A stretch of 38,328 nucleotides of DNA from an uncultured Pirellula sp. (lineage in GTDB: Bacteria; Planctomycetota; Planctomycetia; Pirellulales; Pirellulaceae), in NCBI GenBank assembly GCA_903820735.1, contig CAIJIZ010000711.1, positions 1 to 38,328 of the forward strand. The letters run 5' to 3'. Position 1 is the stretch's first letter; every line of letters starts with the position of its first letter. Positions 17,669 to 25,680 of the stretch are shown in pieces. A program made the position numbers and the translations under genes. The notes beneath the pieces are model-generated. The model did not search any database and had not been told where the DNA came from. It worked only from the letters and a program-made list of their open reading frames with translations.

Positions 17669-19690
17669 ATGAATATACATCAATGCTCAGCATCCTTTTA
17701 CGTCCGTCAATTCACCCTTAACTCAGTCTTCCTGCTGCTGATAGCTGCTTGGTTCTCCACCAACAACATCTACAGTTTGGCACAAGACCGCACAAAACTA
17801 CCCCCCCTAAAACCTCTTTCCCAAGTTCCTGTACCGACACCCAGTAACCTCGGTGATTTCATCGCGGACTACGATGCTGCGCTGATCTTGGGCAAAGCTC
17901 TTTTCTGGGATATGCAAGTTGGTAGCGACGGAGTGATGGCTTGCGCAACCTGCCACTATCATGCCGGCGCAGACAACCGATCGAGGCACCAAGTCGCACC
18001 GGGGCTCCTCCGGTGGTTTGCCAACGGAGCGCCCAATCCCGACCGCACCTTCCAACTCGCAGGCCCAAATTACTCGTTGAAAGCATCGGACTTTCCGCTT
18101 CGAAAACTGCGGAACGCAAACGATGCAAAGTCCGCTGTAATTTCAGACCGCAACGACATCGTTAGCTCCCAAGGAATCTCCTTGCGCAAGTTCATCGAGT
18201 GCGATGATTACGGGAACGAAGTCCAGCGTTCTCAAGCAGACGCGGTATTTTGTGTCGGGCGACTTACGACCCGCCGCGTCGAACCTCGCAATACCCCTAC
18301 GGTCATCAACGCCGTTTTCAATCAACGCAATTTTTGGGACGGACGTGCGACGGATATTTTCAACGGAGTTAATCCATTTGGACTTCGAGATGAAGACGCC
18401 CGTGTTTTCTATTCCGAGGACGATGATGACATTCGCGCGGTCTCAGTCGCTATCAATAACGCTAGCCTTGCATCCCAAGCCGTTGGGCCCCCTCTGAGTA
18501 CTTTTGAAATGTCTGCTGCTGGAAGAACCTTTCCAGACATCGCCAGGAAACTCCTAAAGAAGCGGCCACTCGCCCGCCAAATGATCGATCCTACCGATAG
18601 TGTGCTAGGAACGTGGGCCAGAGGTGACAAAGCTGGTCTTATTTTCGATGACTACGAAGAACTAGTACAGCACGCCTTTCGCCAAGAATGGTGGCAATAC
18701 AAAGGCAAAGTGCCAATGCCAAGTCGCTACGGTACGGCAGGCGGTACGGCTCACGCCAACTCCCTTCCATCCCTGGCTCGCGTGACTCCATCGATGTCTC
18801 CTTCCTCGAATACCACCGGGGAGTATACGCAAATCGAAGCGAACTTCAGCCTTTTCTTTGGCCTAGCTGTGCAACTCTACCAAGCAACATTGGTATCTGA
18901 TCAAACCCCCTACGATCGATTCGCTGCCGGGGATTCCACCGCAATGACAGCCTTGCAACGCCAAGGCTTGTTCTTGTTTTTCACCAAAGCAAAATGTGCA
19001 GACTGCCACAGCGGTCCGGAATTCACCTCGGCATCGGTAAACAACATCGAGAACCTTCGTGTTGAACCAATGGGATTCGGTCGAGAAGGCAGATTCGTCT
19101 ATGACGCAGGTTTCTACAACATTGGAGTAAGGCCAACACTTGAAGACATCTCCATAGGTGATACCGATCCCTTTGGTTACCCATTCTCCGAAGCACGTTT
19201 GCTGAGCACTTTCGGTCCCAATGTTTACCGGCGAGTTGTCGGCCACCCAGCCCCCATGCCCATCAACGGCGATGAAGTTGTTGTTTCCGATGGCTTGTAC
19301 AAAACTCCATCCCTGCGAAACGTTGATATGACGGCCCCATACTTCCATAATGGTGGATTCCGCACGCTCAACGAAGTCGTCGATTTCTATAACCGAGGGG
19401 GCGATTTTCACCAGCAAAATGAGAAAGACGTGCACCCATCAATGGTACCTTTGGGACTAACCTCTACCGAAAAGAACGCTCTAGTCGCGTTCCTCAAAGC
19501 ACTTACCGACGAACGCGTACGCTACCACCGTGCTCCCTTCGACCACCCTCAACTGTTCATCCCCAACGGACACGTCGGTACAACTGCATCCTCACGCGAT
19601 AACGGCCTCGGACACGCAGTCGACGTCACCGTCGAACTCCCTGCAACCGGTCGTACCGGCGGACGACCCCTTCCCAATTTCTTGGAATAA
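17669..19690 (+). CDS. Diheme cytochrome c peroxidase / MauG-like protein
   Basis: Periplasmic diheme peroxidase family. Two CxxCH haem sites are present: CATCH at residues 92-96 and CADCH at 443-447. The phrase ALILGKALFWDMQVGSDGVM before the first site and FHNGGFRTLNEVVDFYNRGG near the C-terminus are typical of MauG/CcpA proteins. At 673 residues it is much longer than classical bacterial peroxidases (about 320-450). The extra sequence lies between the two haem sites. The start at 17669 gives a signal peptide (FTLNSVFLLLIAAWFSTNN); the frame upstream to 17567 is not signal-like. Substrate may be peroxide or a protein side chain. It stands alone and converges on nusB. Confidence 0.85.
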   Translation: MNIHQCSASFYVRQFTLNSVFLLLIAAWFSTNNIYSLAQDRTKLPPLKPLSQVPVPTPSNLGDFIADYDAALILGKALFWDMQVGSDGVMACATCHYHAGADNRSRHQVAPGLLRWFANGAPNPDRTFQLAGPNYSLKASDFPLRKLRNANDAKSAVISDRNDIVSSQGISLRKFIECDDYGNEVQRSQADAVFCVGRLTTRRVEPRNTPTVINAVFNQRNFWDGRATDIFNGVNPFGLRDEDARVFYSEDDDDIRAVSVAINNASLASQAVGPPLSTFEMSAAGRTFPDIARKLLKKRPLARQMIDPTDSVLGTWARGDKAGLIFDDYEELVQHAFRQEWWQYKGKVPMPSRYGTAGGTAHANSLPSLARVTPSMSPSSNTTGEYTQIEANFSLFFGLAVQLYQATLVSDQTPYDRFAAGDSTAMTALQRQGLFLFFTKAKCADCHSGPEFTSASVNNIENLRVEPMGFGREGRFVYDAGFYNIGVRPTLEDISIGDTDPFGYPFSEARLLSTFGPNVYRRVVGHPAPMPINGDEVVVSDGLYKTPSLRNVDMTAPYFHNGGFRTLNEVVDFYNRGGDFHQQNEKDVHPSMVPLGLTSTEKNALVAFLKALTDERVRYHRAPFDHPQLFIPNGHVGTTASSRDNGLGHAVDVTVELPATGRTGGRPLPNFLE

Positions 19691-19750
19691 GCCCTGTTTG
19701 ATCGAGGTGGGTTTGATCGAGGTACAGTTGGAAAACCGCCCGCCAAGAAC

Positions 19751-19779
19751 TTCAGCCCCGTACTCGCTGCGGGGCTGAA
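19751..19779. terminator. Strong hairpin between convergent genes
   Basis: TTCAGCCCCG at 19751-19760 and CGGGGCTGAA at 19770-19779 form a perfect 10-bp stem with a 9-nt loop. It lies 60 bp after the peroxidase stop and 37 bp after the nusB stop. It has no long T-tract on either side, so it is probably a bidirectional stop signal of imperfect intrinsic type. Confidence 0.7.
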
Positions 19780-19816
19780 AACAACTGTACGACTACTCTT
19801 AAGATTATTAGCCTGG

Positions 19817-20239
19817 CTAGCTAGCAGCGTCAGCGGCTTTGTGGTCCTTAAACATTCGGTCGAGGATCCCGTTGACGAAAGCACCGGAATTCAAACTGCC
19901 ATACCGCTTGGCAATGTCGATCGCTTCGTTGATCGCAACGCGACCCGGCGTCTCGCCGTAGAGCATCTCATAAGCAGCAATCCGCATCACGTTCCGATCG
20001 CTTGTAGCCATCCGCTTAATCGACCAGTTCGCCGAATACTTCGACAACAACTTGTCGATCTCGGCACGATGGGCCCGGACACCCACCAAGATTTCCTTGG
20101 CAAAATCAATCAAACTATCGTTGTACGACAATCGCTTGAACAAAAAATCCATCGCGATCTGTTCGTCACGCATCGGATGCAAGTCCTCTTCGAATAATAC
20201 TTGCAGAACTATTTCGCGAGCGCGCCTGCGTGTGGTCAT
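19817..20239 (-). CDS. nusB: Transcription antitermination factor NusB
   Basis: NusB binds boxA RNA with S10 (NusE) and supports rRNA antitermination. The 140-residue length is normal. It starts with RRRAREIVLQVLFEEDLHP, the typical helix 1. The conserved C-terminal block MRIAAYEMLYGETPGRVAINEAIDIAKRYGS...FVNGILDRM is clear. The gene lies 57 bp downstream of the CrtI-like oxidoreductase on the same strand. Planctomycete nusB is often next to ribE or ftsY, and neither is seen here. Confidence 0.95.
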   Translation of the reverse strand: MTTRRRAREIVLQVLFEEDLHPMRDEQIAMDFLFKRLSYNDSLIDFAKEILVGVRAHRAEIDKLLSKYSANWSIKRMATSDRNVMRIAAYEMLYGETPGRVAINEAIDIAKRYGSLNSGAFVNGILDRMFKDHKAADAAS

Positions 20240-20296
20240 GAATATTAATACTAGCGTCTAGAGATTGGTAACTGAGTAAAGAAAGATTTCGGTTGG

Positions 20297-21739
20297 CTAC
20301 TGCGGTACTGCTGGAAGCCCGGTGTTACTGGTAAGCATTGAATCGACTTCGTTGGAAACAATCACCCCATAGTTGATCGCTCCAAGCCAACCGGACATGA
20401 TGATCCCAACGCTACCAGCATGATAAAGCCCTCGTATCTGCTGCGGTAATCCGCGAGAAACTCCAAGCCCCTCGAACTTCGTACCAAAGCTTGCACCACT
20501 TAAATGCTTCGTGTAGTGATGGAAAGTCCTCGGAGTGGCCGCTTCAACCCACTCGATTTTCTCTCGGCAGTTCGGCACGTATTTTTCAAGTGCGTCAAGC
20601 GTCGTCTCGATCAACTCTTGCTTGCTCGCCGCGTAAGCTTCCTCGCTCAAATCCGCCCAGTCCTTCCAGTGTGCATTGGTGCTGCTGACGATCGCATGCC
20701 GCTGCTTACCATCTGGCCGAGTACGCGGGTAGTAGAAACTAAAAGTTCTCGAAGTGATGTTGCGATCGAGCAACAAGTCGGTGCGAAATTCATTTGCCGT
20801 CGAACAAAACAACAAATCACCCGTCGACTCCGGAATCTCCACACCAGGCTTGATCGCCATGTAAACCTGCGTGCTGCTGTTATTCAACCGAACACCGCGA
20901 GCCTCCTCGACGAACTTTGGATCAAAATGCTCTTCGCCTACCAACTTGAAAATGGTCGAACGCAAATTCGAATTGCTGACCACCGCTCGGCAACGAATCT
21001 CACGCCCATTGACTTCCACCCCACGCACACCGCGACGATCCACCAAAATCTTGGTTACATCACACTTGATCCGTGTATCTACCCCATTGCGGACCATCTC
21101 GGCTTGCATCTTGCTCACCAAATCATCGGTACCACCCTCATAGATGTAGACCCCTTTGGCCATGAAATTCGAAAACACGATTCCATAAGTGATCGCTGGA
21201 TCTTCTAACGTCGAACCGTTCGCATACGTGATGGGCTCCAACAACAAGCGAACAATATCCGATCGGCCGGGGAAAAACTTTTCGAATAACTCCCGGGTAC
21301 TCATCGACTGATCGTCGTAGAAATTCATACCCCGAGCAGTGTCAAAAAAATCGCTGACGGTCTGCCTCGCCACCCCAAATTGAGTCGCTAATAAATCGGT
21401 GAAGTCCTCCCGATTGTAGGTCGTCATCAACGAAAACATCGGGTTATCAAACCGAATATTTTTCAGCTGAACGATGTTCGAAGCGATCTCATCGTTCCAA
21501 TATCGCTTGCAACTCTTCAGCATCCCATAGGGAAAGCCATGCAACGAAATGTCAAACGTGTGCCCACCAGGACGCTTGAACCACGTAGCCAAGCCACCGA
21601 ATTTGTAGTGTTGCTCTAACAACAGTACACGATGCCCTGCCCTCCCAAGAATATTGGCGGAGGTCATCCCAGCCAATCCACTACCAATCACTACAACATC
21701 GTACTCTGCTTGAATACCAGCTAGGAAGTCTTTTGGCAT
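20297..21739 (-). CDS. CrtI/phytoene desaturase-family FAD oxidoreductase
   Basis: A 480-residue flavoprotein of the phytoene desaturase / retinol saturase group. The N-terminal FAD Rossmann motif is [20 protein letters not shown], followed by the acidic end of strand 2 ([11 protein letters not shown]). The C-terminal FAD/substrate segment [20 protein letters not shown] is in the usual place. The substrate is probably a polyene or other lipid, but no carotenoid genes lie nearby, so I leave the reaction open. There is no export signal. It may be cotranscribed with nusB. The start at 21739 ([19 protein letters not shown]) is a good distance before the FAD motif. Confidence 0.85.
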   Translation of the reverse strand: MPKDFLAGIQAEYDVVVIGSGLAGMTSANILGRAGHRVLLLEQHYKFGGLATWFKRPGGHTFDISLHGFPYGMLKSCKRYWNDEIASNIVQLKNIRFDNPMFSLMTTYNREDFTDLLATQFGVARQTVSDFFDTARGMNFYDDQSMSTRELFEKFFPGRSDIVRLLLEPITYANGSTLEDPAITYGIVFSNFMAKGVYIYEGGTDDLVSKMQAEMVRNGVDTRIKCDVTKILVDRRGVRGVEVNGREIRCRAVVSNSNLRSTIFKLVGEEHFDPKFVEEARGVRLNNSSTQVYMAIKPGVEIPESTGDLLFCSTANEFRTDLLLDRNITSRTFSFYYPRTRPDGKQRHAIVSSTNAHWKDWADLSEEAYAASKQELIETTLDALEKYVPNCREKIEWVEAATPRTFHHYTKHLSGASFGTKFEGLGVSRGLPQQIRGLYHAGSVGIIMSGWLGAINYGVIVSNEVDSMLTSNTGLPAVPQ

Positions 21740-21788
21740 CTGAAAGATCGTTCAACGTTCAAAGAGCAGTGGGATTACTTACTCGCAA

Positions 21789-21878
21789 TGCGGATGAGAG
21801 GGGTCGAACCTCCACGGCCGTATGTATTAGGCCACTAGATCCTGAGTCTAGCGCGTCTGCCAATTCCGCCACATCCGC
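21789..21878 (-). tRNA. tRNA-Leu(CAG)
   Basis: The reverse complement is a class II tRNA of 90 nt with a long variable arm. The acceptor strands are GCGGATG and CATCCGC. The anticodon stem is CTAGA/TCTAG with loop CTCAGGA, giving anticodon CAG. The T arm contains GGTTCGACCCC, and the discriminator is A. It lies just upstream of the CrtI-like gene on the same strand. Confidence 0.95.
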
Positions 21879-21986
21879 AAGTCCAAAGGAGAATAGTACA
21901 AATCCCCTCAATGGTCAAGTCTTCTGAGTTCAAGGCTTCCCGGGCGCAGCGATATGTGCAACGCCCTTAGTCCATTACCGGGGCAA

Positions 21987-23387
21987 CTACCGGGGCAACT
22001 TGCCAAAAACCGGCGTCGGACGGTACTCGTGATCCCGCTTGCTCAACACTTTGGCTCGAATGATCGAATCAGGACGCAACTCCGGATTCTTACGCTCCTC
22101 CTCATCGGTCAAATTCAACACCTTGAACATCCCCATGACCTCCATCCCCGTTTCAATCCTCCCGAATACGGTGTGCCGACCATCAACAAGAGGTAATGGC
22201 AAGAACGAGAAGTAAAATTGGGCCCCGCCGGAATTAAAATCCACTTGCTGCGTCTGTGCATTGACTCCGATGGGGACCGCAAGCGAACCGCGAAAATGAC
22301 TTCGGCGAGTGGACTCCTGGGCTTCGCTCTTGATCGTAAACCCTGCGCTACCCTTCCCGTCCCCCTTCTCACAACCCGTCTGCGCTAACCAATGCTGCTT
22401 GACCAAAAAAATCGGCTTGCGGGTGTAGTATCCGTTCTCCACCAAATAGATGAAATTGGCAACTGACTCCGGTGCGTCATCTTCGAATAACTCCACAACC
22501 ATCGTACCCTTTGTGGTCATGAGCTCGACTCGTGGGTTGTTCTTGGTCTTATCCTCTTCGCGACGCGCAAGCTCGTTCTTCCATGACTCGGAAATAGACG
22601 GAAGTTCACTCAGCATCCGAGTCTCTTGATCACCAAGCTTCCCTGCCTGTGACAAGCTTCCCCAAGCCATTTCCGCCAGCTCAAAATCGCAGTTCATAAA
22701 ACCCGCGTAACCAGCGTACAACAAGACGTCCTCATCTACCAATTCCTTCGCTTCGAGCAACGCTTTGACCGGCCCGACCCAATCATCCAACCGATCCAAT
22801 GCCCCGTCCGTGAGCAACATCTCACGCAACAACAGCCCTAAATTCTGATACTTCGTCGGATCGCTGGCGTATAACTTCGCTATGCTCTCTCGCCACTTGA
22901 CCAACGTCCTATAAGCGGCCTGCAATCCAACCAACCATTTCTCCCGTGAGTCATTCTCTATCGCTTCACCCATTCGATACTGAATGCGAGCATGCGCATC
23001 GGCATAATCCACCAAGGCATCCTTAAAAGCAGCAAAAGCCTTGCGATACTCGAGAGCCAACGGACTCTGATCCTCCTCAGGCAACACCCCATACGTGTTG
23101 ATTCTCATCTGCTCGGCTTGCATTTGCTCTAACTCTTTCGCCTCGCGGCGCCGCTGCCGCTCCTCAGGAGTCAGCTTGCTCGCCGATGGCTGCGCTGCAC
23201 CTGAAGCTTTCCCCCCAATTCCCCCCCCAACGCCACTAGACGGCCCAACCTCCTGCGACCACACTCTGGCATCCCCAAATCCATGGAAGCCCTCCAACAA
23301 ACCAGAACTCAATCCAGAACAACCGAAAAACACGGAACACCCTACGCCCCAACTTTTGAACCACCTGCTCTTCAACGCGTTTTTCAT
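21987..23387 (-). CDS. Exported cyclophilin-like protein with long N-terminal region
   Basis: A 466-residue exported protein. Residues 1-40 form a signal peptide from the ATG at 23387. A helical, charged region then includes a Lys/Arg/Glu coiled stretch (TPEERQRRREAKELEQMQAE). The C-terminal third is a cyclophilin-type peptidyl-prolyl isomerase domain: VELMTTKGTMVVELFEDDAP, ESVANFIYLVENGYY, GGAQFYFSFLPLPLVDGRHT, VFGRIETGMEVM. The catalytic Arg usually found in FHRVIPGFM is absent, since this segment reads IFLVKQHWLAQTG. Activity may therefore be reduced or lost, and a scaffold or chaperone role is possible. The frame upstream to 23531 would hide the signal peptide. It is divergent from rsmD. 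Confidence 0.82.
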   Translation of the reverse strand: MKNALKSRWFKSWGVGCSVFFGCSGLSSGLLEGFHGFGDARVWSQEVGPSSGVGGGIGGKASGAAQPSASKLTPEERQRRREAKELEQMQAEQMRINTYGVLPEEDQSPLALEYRKAFAAFKDALVDYADAHARIQYRMGEAIENDSREKWLVGLQAAYRTLVKWRESIAKLYASDPTKYQNLGLLLREMLLTDGALDRLDDWVGPVKALLEAKELVDEDVLLYAGYAGFMNCDFELAEMAWGSLSQAGKLGDQETRMLSELPSISESWKNELARREEDKTKNNPRVELMTTKGTMVVELFEDDAPESVANFIYLVENGYYTRKPIFLVKQHWLAQTGCEKGDGKGSAGFTIKSEAQESTRRSHFRGSLAVPIGVNAQTQQVDFNSGGAQFYFSFLPLPLVDGRHTVFGRIETGMEVMGMFKVLNLTDEEERKNPELRPDSIIRAKVLSKRDHEYRPTPVFGKLPR

Positions 23388-23543
23388 TACCCTACCCGCC
23401 CCTGTTCTGCATACCATTCGCGACTCTACCAGCCATGACTTATCATAGTACCCCAAAGATACCACAATCCTAATCGACCGACCGATTACCAAACATCGCG
23501 ACTTACCAAGATTCCTAATTCTCTTAACCAACGCAAATCAACC

Positions 23544-24191
23544 GTGAAAAAAACTCCACGCGAAGTCGTCACGCTTCGAATCATCGCCGGCTCCCTCCGC
23601 TCCCGACGCCTTCAATTCGAATGCGACCCTCGAACTCGTCCAATGAAAGACCGAACTCGTGAAGCGGTGATGAACCTTCTAGGTGGTACGCTCGAAAACC
23701 ATCTCGCGTTCGACCTTTTTGGCGGGTCGGGCGTCATGGCTTTCGAAGCCATTTCGCGAGGAGCCTCGCATGCCTTCACCTGGGAAATCCTCAAATCAGG
23801 CGCACAAGCGATCCAAAACTTCGCACAAACTCTTCAAATACAATCTCAAATCACCGTGCTGCACGAAGATGTCCTGCGATGGTCCAACAACCTCGAACAA
23901 AACCTAGAATTCCTCGACCTACCATCCATCCCGCCATCCTCCATACCTACTGCCGAACAACCAACAACCGCCCCCTGGGTCCTTTTCTGCTGCCCCCCCT
24001 ATGCCTTGTGGGAAACCCAAGGACAAGAAATAAAGGACATGATCAAGAAATGGATACAAGCCGCTCCTGCTCGCTCCCTTTTCGCCATCGAACTTGAAGT
24101 CAACACCGACCTGCAATGGCTCCCGACCGACTTAGAGTGGGACATGCGAAAATACACCCCAGCCCTGATCGCCATCGGACAAAAAGATTAG
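23544..24191 (+). CDS. rsmD: RsmD-family 16S rRNA (guanine-N2)-methyltransferase
   Basis: RsmD methylates G966 (E. coli numbering) of 16S rRNA using S-adenosylmethionine. The family signature RIIAGSLRSRRLQFE...RTRPMKDRTREAVMNLL is at the N-terminus. SAM motif I is AFDLFGGSGVMAFEAISRGA. Motif IV, usually DPPY or DPPF, reads CCPPY at residues 149-153, so the polar first residue has become Cys. Length 215 is close to the usual 190-200. The start is GTG at 23544. It is divergent from the PPIase-like gene. The assignment is good, though with the altered motif I would not claim normal activity. Confidence 0.85.
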   Translation: MKKTPREVVTLRIIAGSLRSRRLQFECDPRTRPMKDRTREAVMNLLGGTLENHLAFDLFGGSGVMAFEAISRGASHAFTWEILKSGAQAIQNFAQTLQIQSQITVLHEDVLRWSNNLEQNLEFLDLPSIPPSSIPTAEQPTTAPWVLFCCPPYALWETQGQEIKDMIKKWIQAAPARSLFAIELEVNTDLQWLPTDLEWDMRKYTPALIAIGQKD

Positions 24192-24210
24192 CAAACTGCT
24201 AAAAGAGAAA

Positions 24211-24312
24211 GCCTGTCTAAATGGTAACCCGAACCGTCAACAAGGCCTGTCTAAATGGTAACCCGAAGTGTCAACGAGGCCTGACTAAATGGTAACCCGA
24301 AGTGTCAACGAG
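24211..24312 (+). repeat. Three 34-bp tandem repeats (family B core)
   Basis: Three 34-bp units start at 24211, 24245 and 24279, each opening GCCTGTCTAAATGGTAACCC (GCCTGACTAA in the third). The first has the ACCGTCAACAAG variant, and the other two have AGTGTCAACGAG. The third unit leads directly into the first long family B copy. They lie just 19 bp after the rsmD stop. Confidence 0.9.
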
Positions 24313-24676
24313 GGAGCTACAGCACACGCCCCATCGCCCATCGGCGCGGCCAATAATCCGCAACCACCTCGCTCACGCGTCGGACAGCCTTTCCGTGGCC
24401 AAAGGCCACGTCAACCAATGGTAACCCGAAGTGTCAACGAGGGAGCTACAGCACACGCTCCATCGCCCATAAGAAACCAACCATCAAACCGCTACTACCT
24501 CGCTCACGCGTCGGACTACCATTCCGTGGCAAAGGCTACGTCAACCAATGGTAACCCGAAGTGTCAACGAGGGAGCTACAGCACACGCTCCATCGCCCAT
24601 CGGCGCGGCCAATAATCCGCAACCACCTCGCTCATGCGTCGGAAAAACCATTCCGTGGCCAAAGGCCAGGGAAGCG
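24279..24676 (+). repeat. Three ~130-bp family B repeats with hairpins
   Basis: Three copies of the core AATGGTAACCCGAAGTGTCA start at about 24288, 24417 and 24547, so the period is 129-130 bp. Each is followed by GGAGCTACAGCACACGC and a CATCGCCCAT box, then a tail containing ACCTCGCTCACGCGTCGGA. GGAGC/GCTCC can pair at 24442-24461. The tails hold hairpins: CGTGGCC-AAA-GGCCACG at 24394-24410, CGTGGC-AAAG-GCTACG at 24525-24540 (one G-U), and TGGCC-AAA-GGCCA at 24656-24668. The rest of 24192-24795 carries no gene. Confidence 0.9.
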
Positions 24677-24778
24677 ACCATGGATCGACGGATAAATAGG
24701 CAAAGAAATGGCCAAACCAAGAATTTGGCCAATCACCAAGAAAACGAACTATCCAGCGAATGAATCAACCAGCGAATA

Positions 24779-24797
24779 AATCAGGAAACGCCTGATT
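24779..24797 (-). terminator. Hairpin at the ferredoxin 3' end
   Basis: On the minus strand AATCAGG and CCTGATT form a perfect 7-bp stem with a 5-nt loop (24779-24797), overlapping the ferredoxin stop codon. The sequence after it is AT-rich (TTTATTC). It is a plausible weak intrinsic terminator. Confidence 0.5.
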
Positions 24798-25074
24798 AAG
24801 AATCCGCCAAAGGCTTCTTCTTCTCTGTAATTACCTTCGACTGCGGCGACATCTCTGCATTGAGTTCGATGTAGCTCTTCCACTCAGCCGGAACGTTATC
24901 CTCATGGAAAATCGCTTCCACTGGACATTCGGCAACGCACGCTTCGCAGTCGATGCACTCTTCGGGGTGGATGTAAAGCATCTTGTCCCCTTCGTAAAAA
25001 CACTCAACAGGACAAACTACGACGCAATCTGTATAGCGGCATCCTACGCAAGGTTGAGTAACAACGTGAGCCAT
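24796..25074 (-). CDS. fdxA: 7Fe (3Fe-4S/4Fe-4S) ferredoxin
   Basis: Small cytoplasmic electron carrier of the FdxA type, 92 residues. The N-terminal block VVTQPCVGCRYTDCVVVCPV has Cys9, 12, 17 and 21. The second block, ECIDCEACVAECPVEAI, has Cys40, 43, 46 and 50. The arrangement matches 7Fe ferredoxins with one [3Fe-4S] and one [4Fe-4S] cluster. The start at 25074 (MAHVVTQPC) is the family's usual start; the open frame to 25209 is not part of the protein. It is divergent from the region-2 sigma gene. Redox partners cannot be deduced from the context. Confidence 0.93.
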   Translation of the reverse strand: MAHVVTQPCVGCRYTDCVVVCPVECFYEGDKMLYIHPEECIDCEACVAECPVEAIFHEDNVPAEWKSYIELNAEMSPQSKVITEKKKPLADS

Positions 25075-25265
25075 GGCTGCGAGAACCTCTCCAACACTCG
25101 GAAACAATAAACAAAGGAAACGGAGGGCATGGTAGGCCCCAAGCCCTACAATGTCAAGGAACACTCGACCGTTCTGCCCCCGCTCGCTTGCTGTCGACTT
25201 ACCTTGCATCTAGAATTTAATCAATCCGCAAGTCCACTTCGGGTTCCACCCAAATTTCGCACCCC

Positions 25266-25281
25266 AAGGAACGCTCCGTTG
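25266..25281 (+). promoter_or_regulatory. Ribosome-binding site deciding a TTG start
   Basis: AAGGA at 25266-25270 lies 8 bases before TTG at 25279. This start gives (M)ALSDLDRGL, which matches how planctomycete region-2 sigma-like proteins begin. The upstream ATG at 25129 would add 50 residues without domain character. Confidence 0.55.
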
Positions 25282-25680
25282 GCTCTCTCCGACCTCGACC
25301 GAGGACTCATCGACGCTTGCCTCTCAGGCGACCAACTAGCCTGGAAAAACCTCTGCGATCGCTTCGCGGGTCTCATCCTCGACGTGGTAACGGACTCGAT
25401 GAGCCTTGCAAAACAACCCGTGAATTACAATCAAACACCACCCGGGCAAACCCTCGCTAGCCAGAGTCTCTCTGACGCGAATCAACCCTCAATATCCAGC
25501 AAAAACGCTCAGACGGAATCGCTCGTAGAAGACTTTTTTCGCTCCCTGAGAAGCAATCAATTTCAGCTGCTGCGTGACTTTCGACAAAAAAGCTCACTCG
25601 CTAGCTATTTAGCCGTCGCCGCTCGAAGACATACTCTGCTCGCACTCGCCAACCAACAACGATCGAACTCCCATGGCTAG
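25279..25680 (+). CDS. Sigma-70 region 2-only protein
   Basis: A 133-residue protein resembling region 2 of ECF-type sigma factors. LSDLDRGLIDACLSGDQLAWKNLCDRFAGLI matches the first helices. LVEDFFRSLRSNQFQLLRDF and SSLASYLAVAARRHTLLAL match the -10-binding helices (compare SSLATWLxxVARR). An insertion of about 45 polar residues (SLAKQPVNYN...KNAQTE) separates them. Region 4, which would bind the -35 element, is missing. The 3' end overlaps the site-2 protease ATG by 8 bp, suggesting coupled translation. It may work as a partial sigma factor, a decoy, or a regulator of another kind. I chose the TTG start from the ribosome-binding site and family pattern. Confidence 0.65.
   Translation: MALSDLDRGLIDACLSGDQLAWKNLCDRFAGLILDVVTDSMSLAKQPVNYNQTPPGQTLASQSLSDANQPSISSKNAQTESLVEDFFRSLRSNQFQLLRDFRQKSSLASYLAVAARRHTLLALANQQRSNSHG

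Noticed and set aside
24211-24676. CRISPR array
   Set aside because: Direct repeats are present, but the units are adjacent 34-bp blocks or 130-bp periods with conserved tails, so there are no unique spacers and no cas genes.
24289-24763. Plus-strand frames over the family B repeats with a recurring SVNEGATAHAPSP peptide
   Set aside because: The peptide is a translation of the repeat core. It follows copy boundaries rather than a gene.
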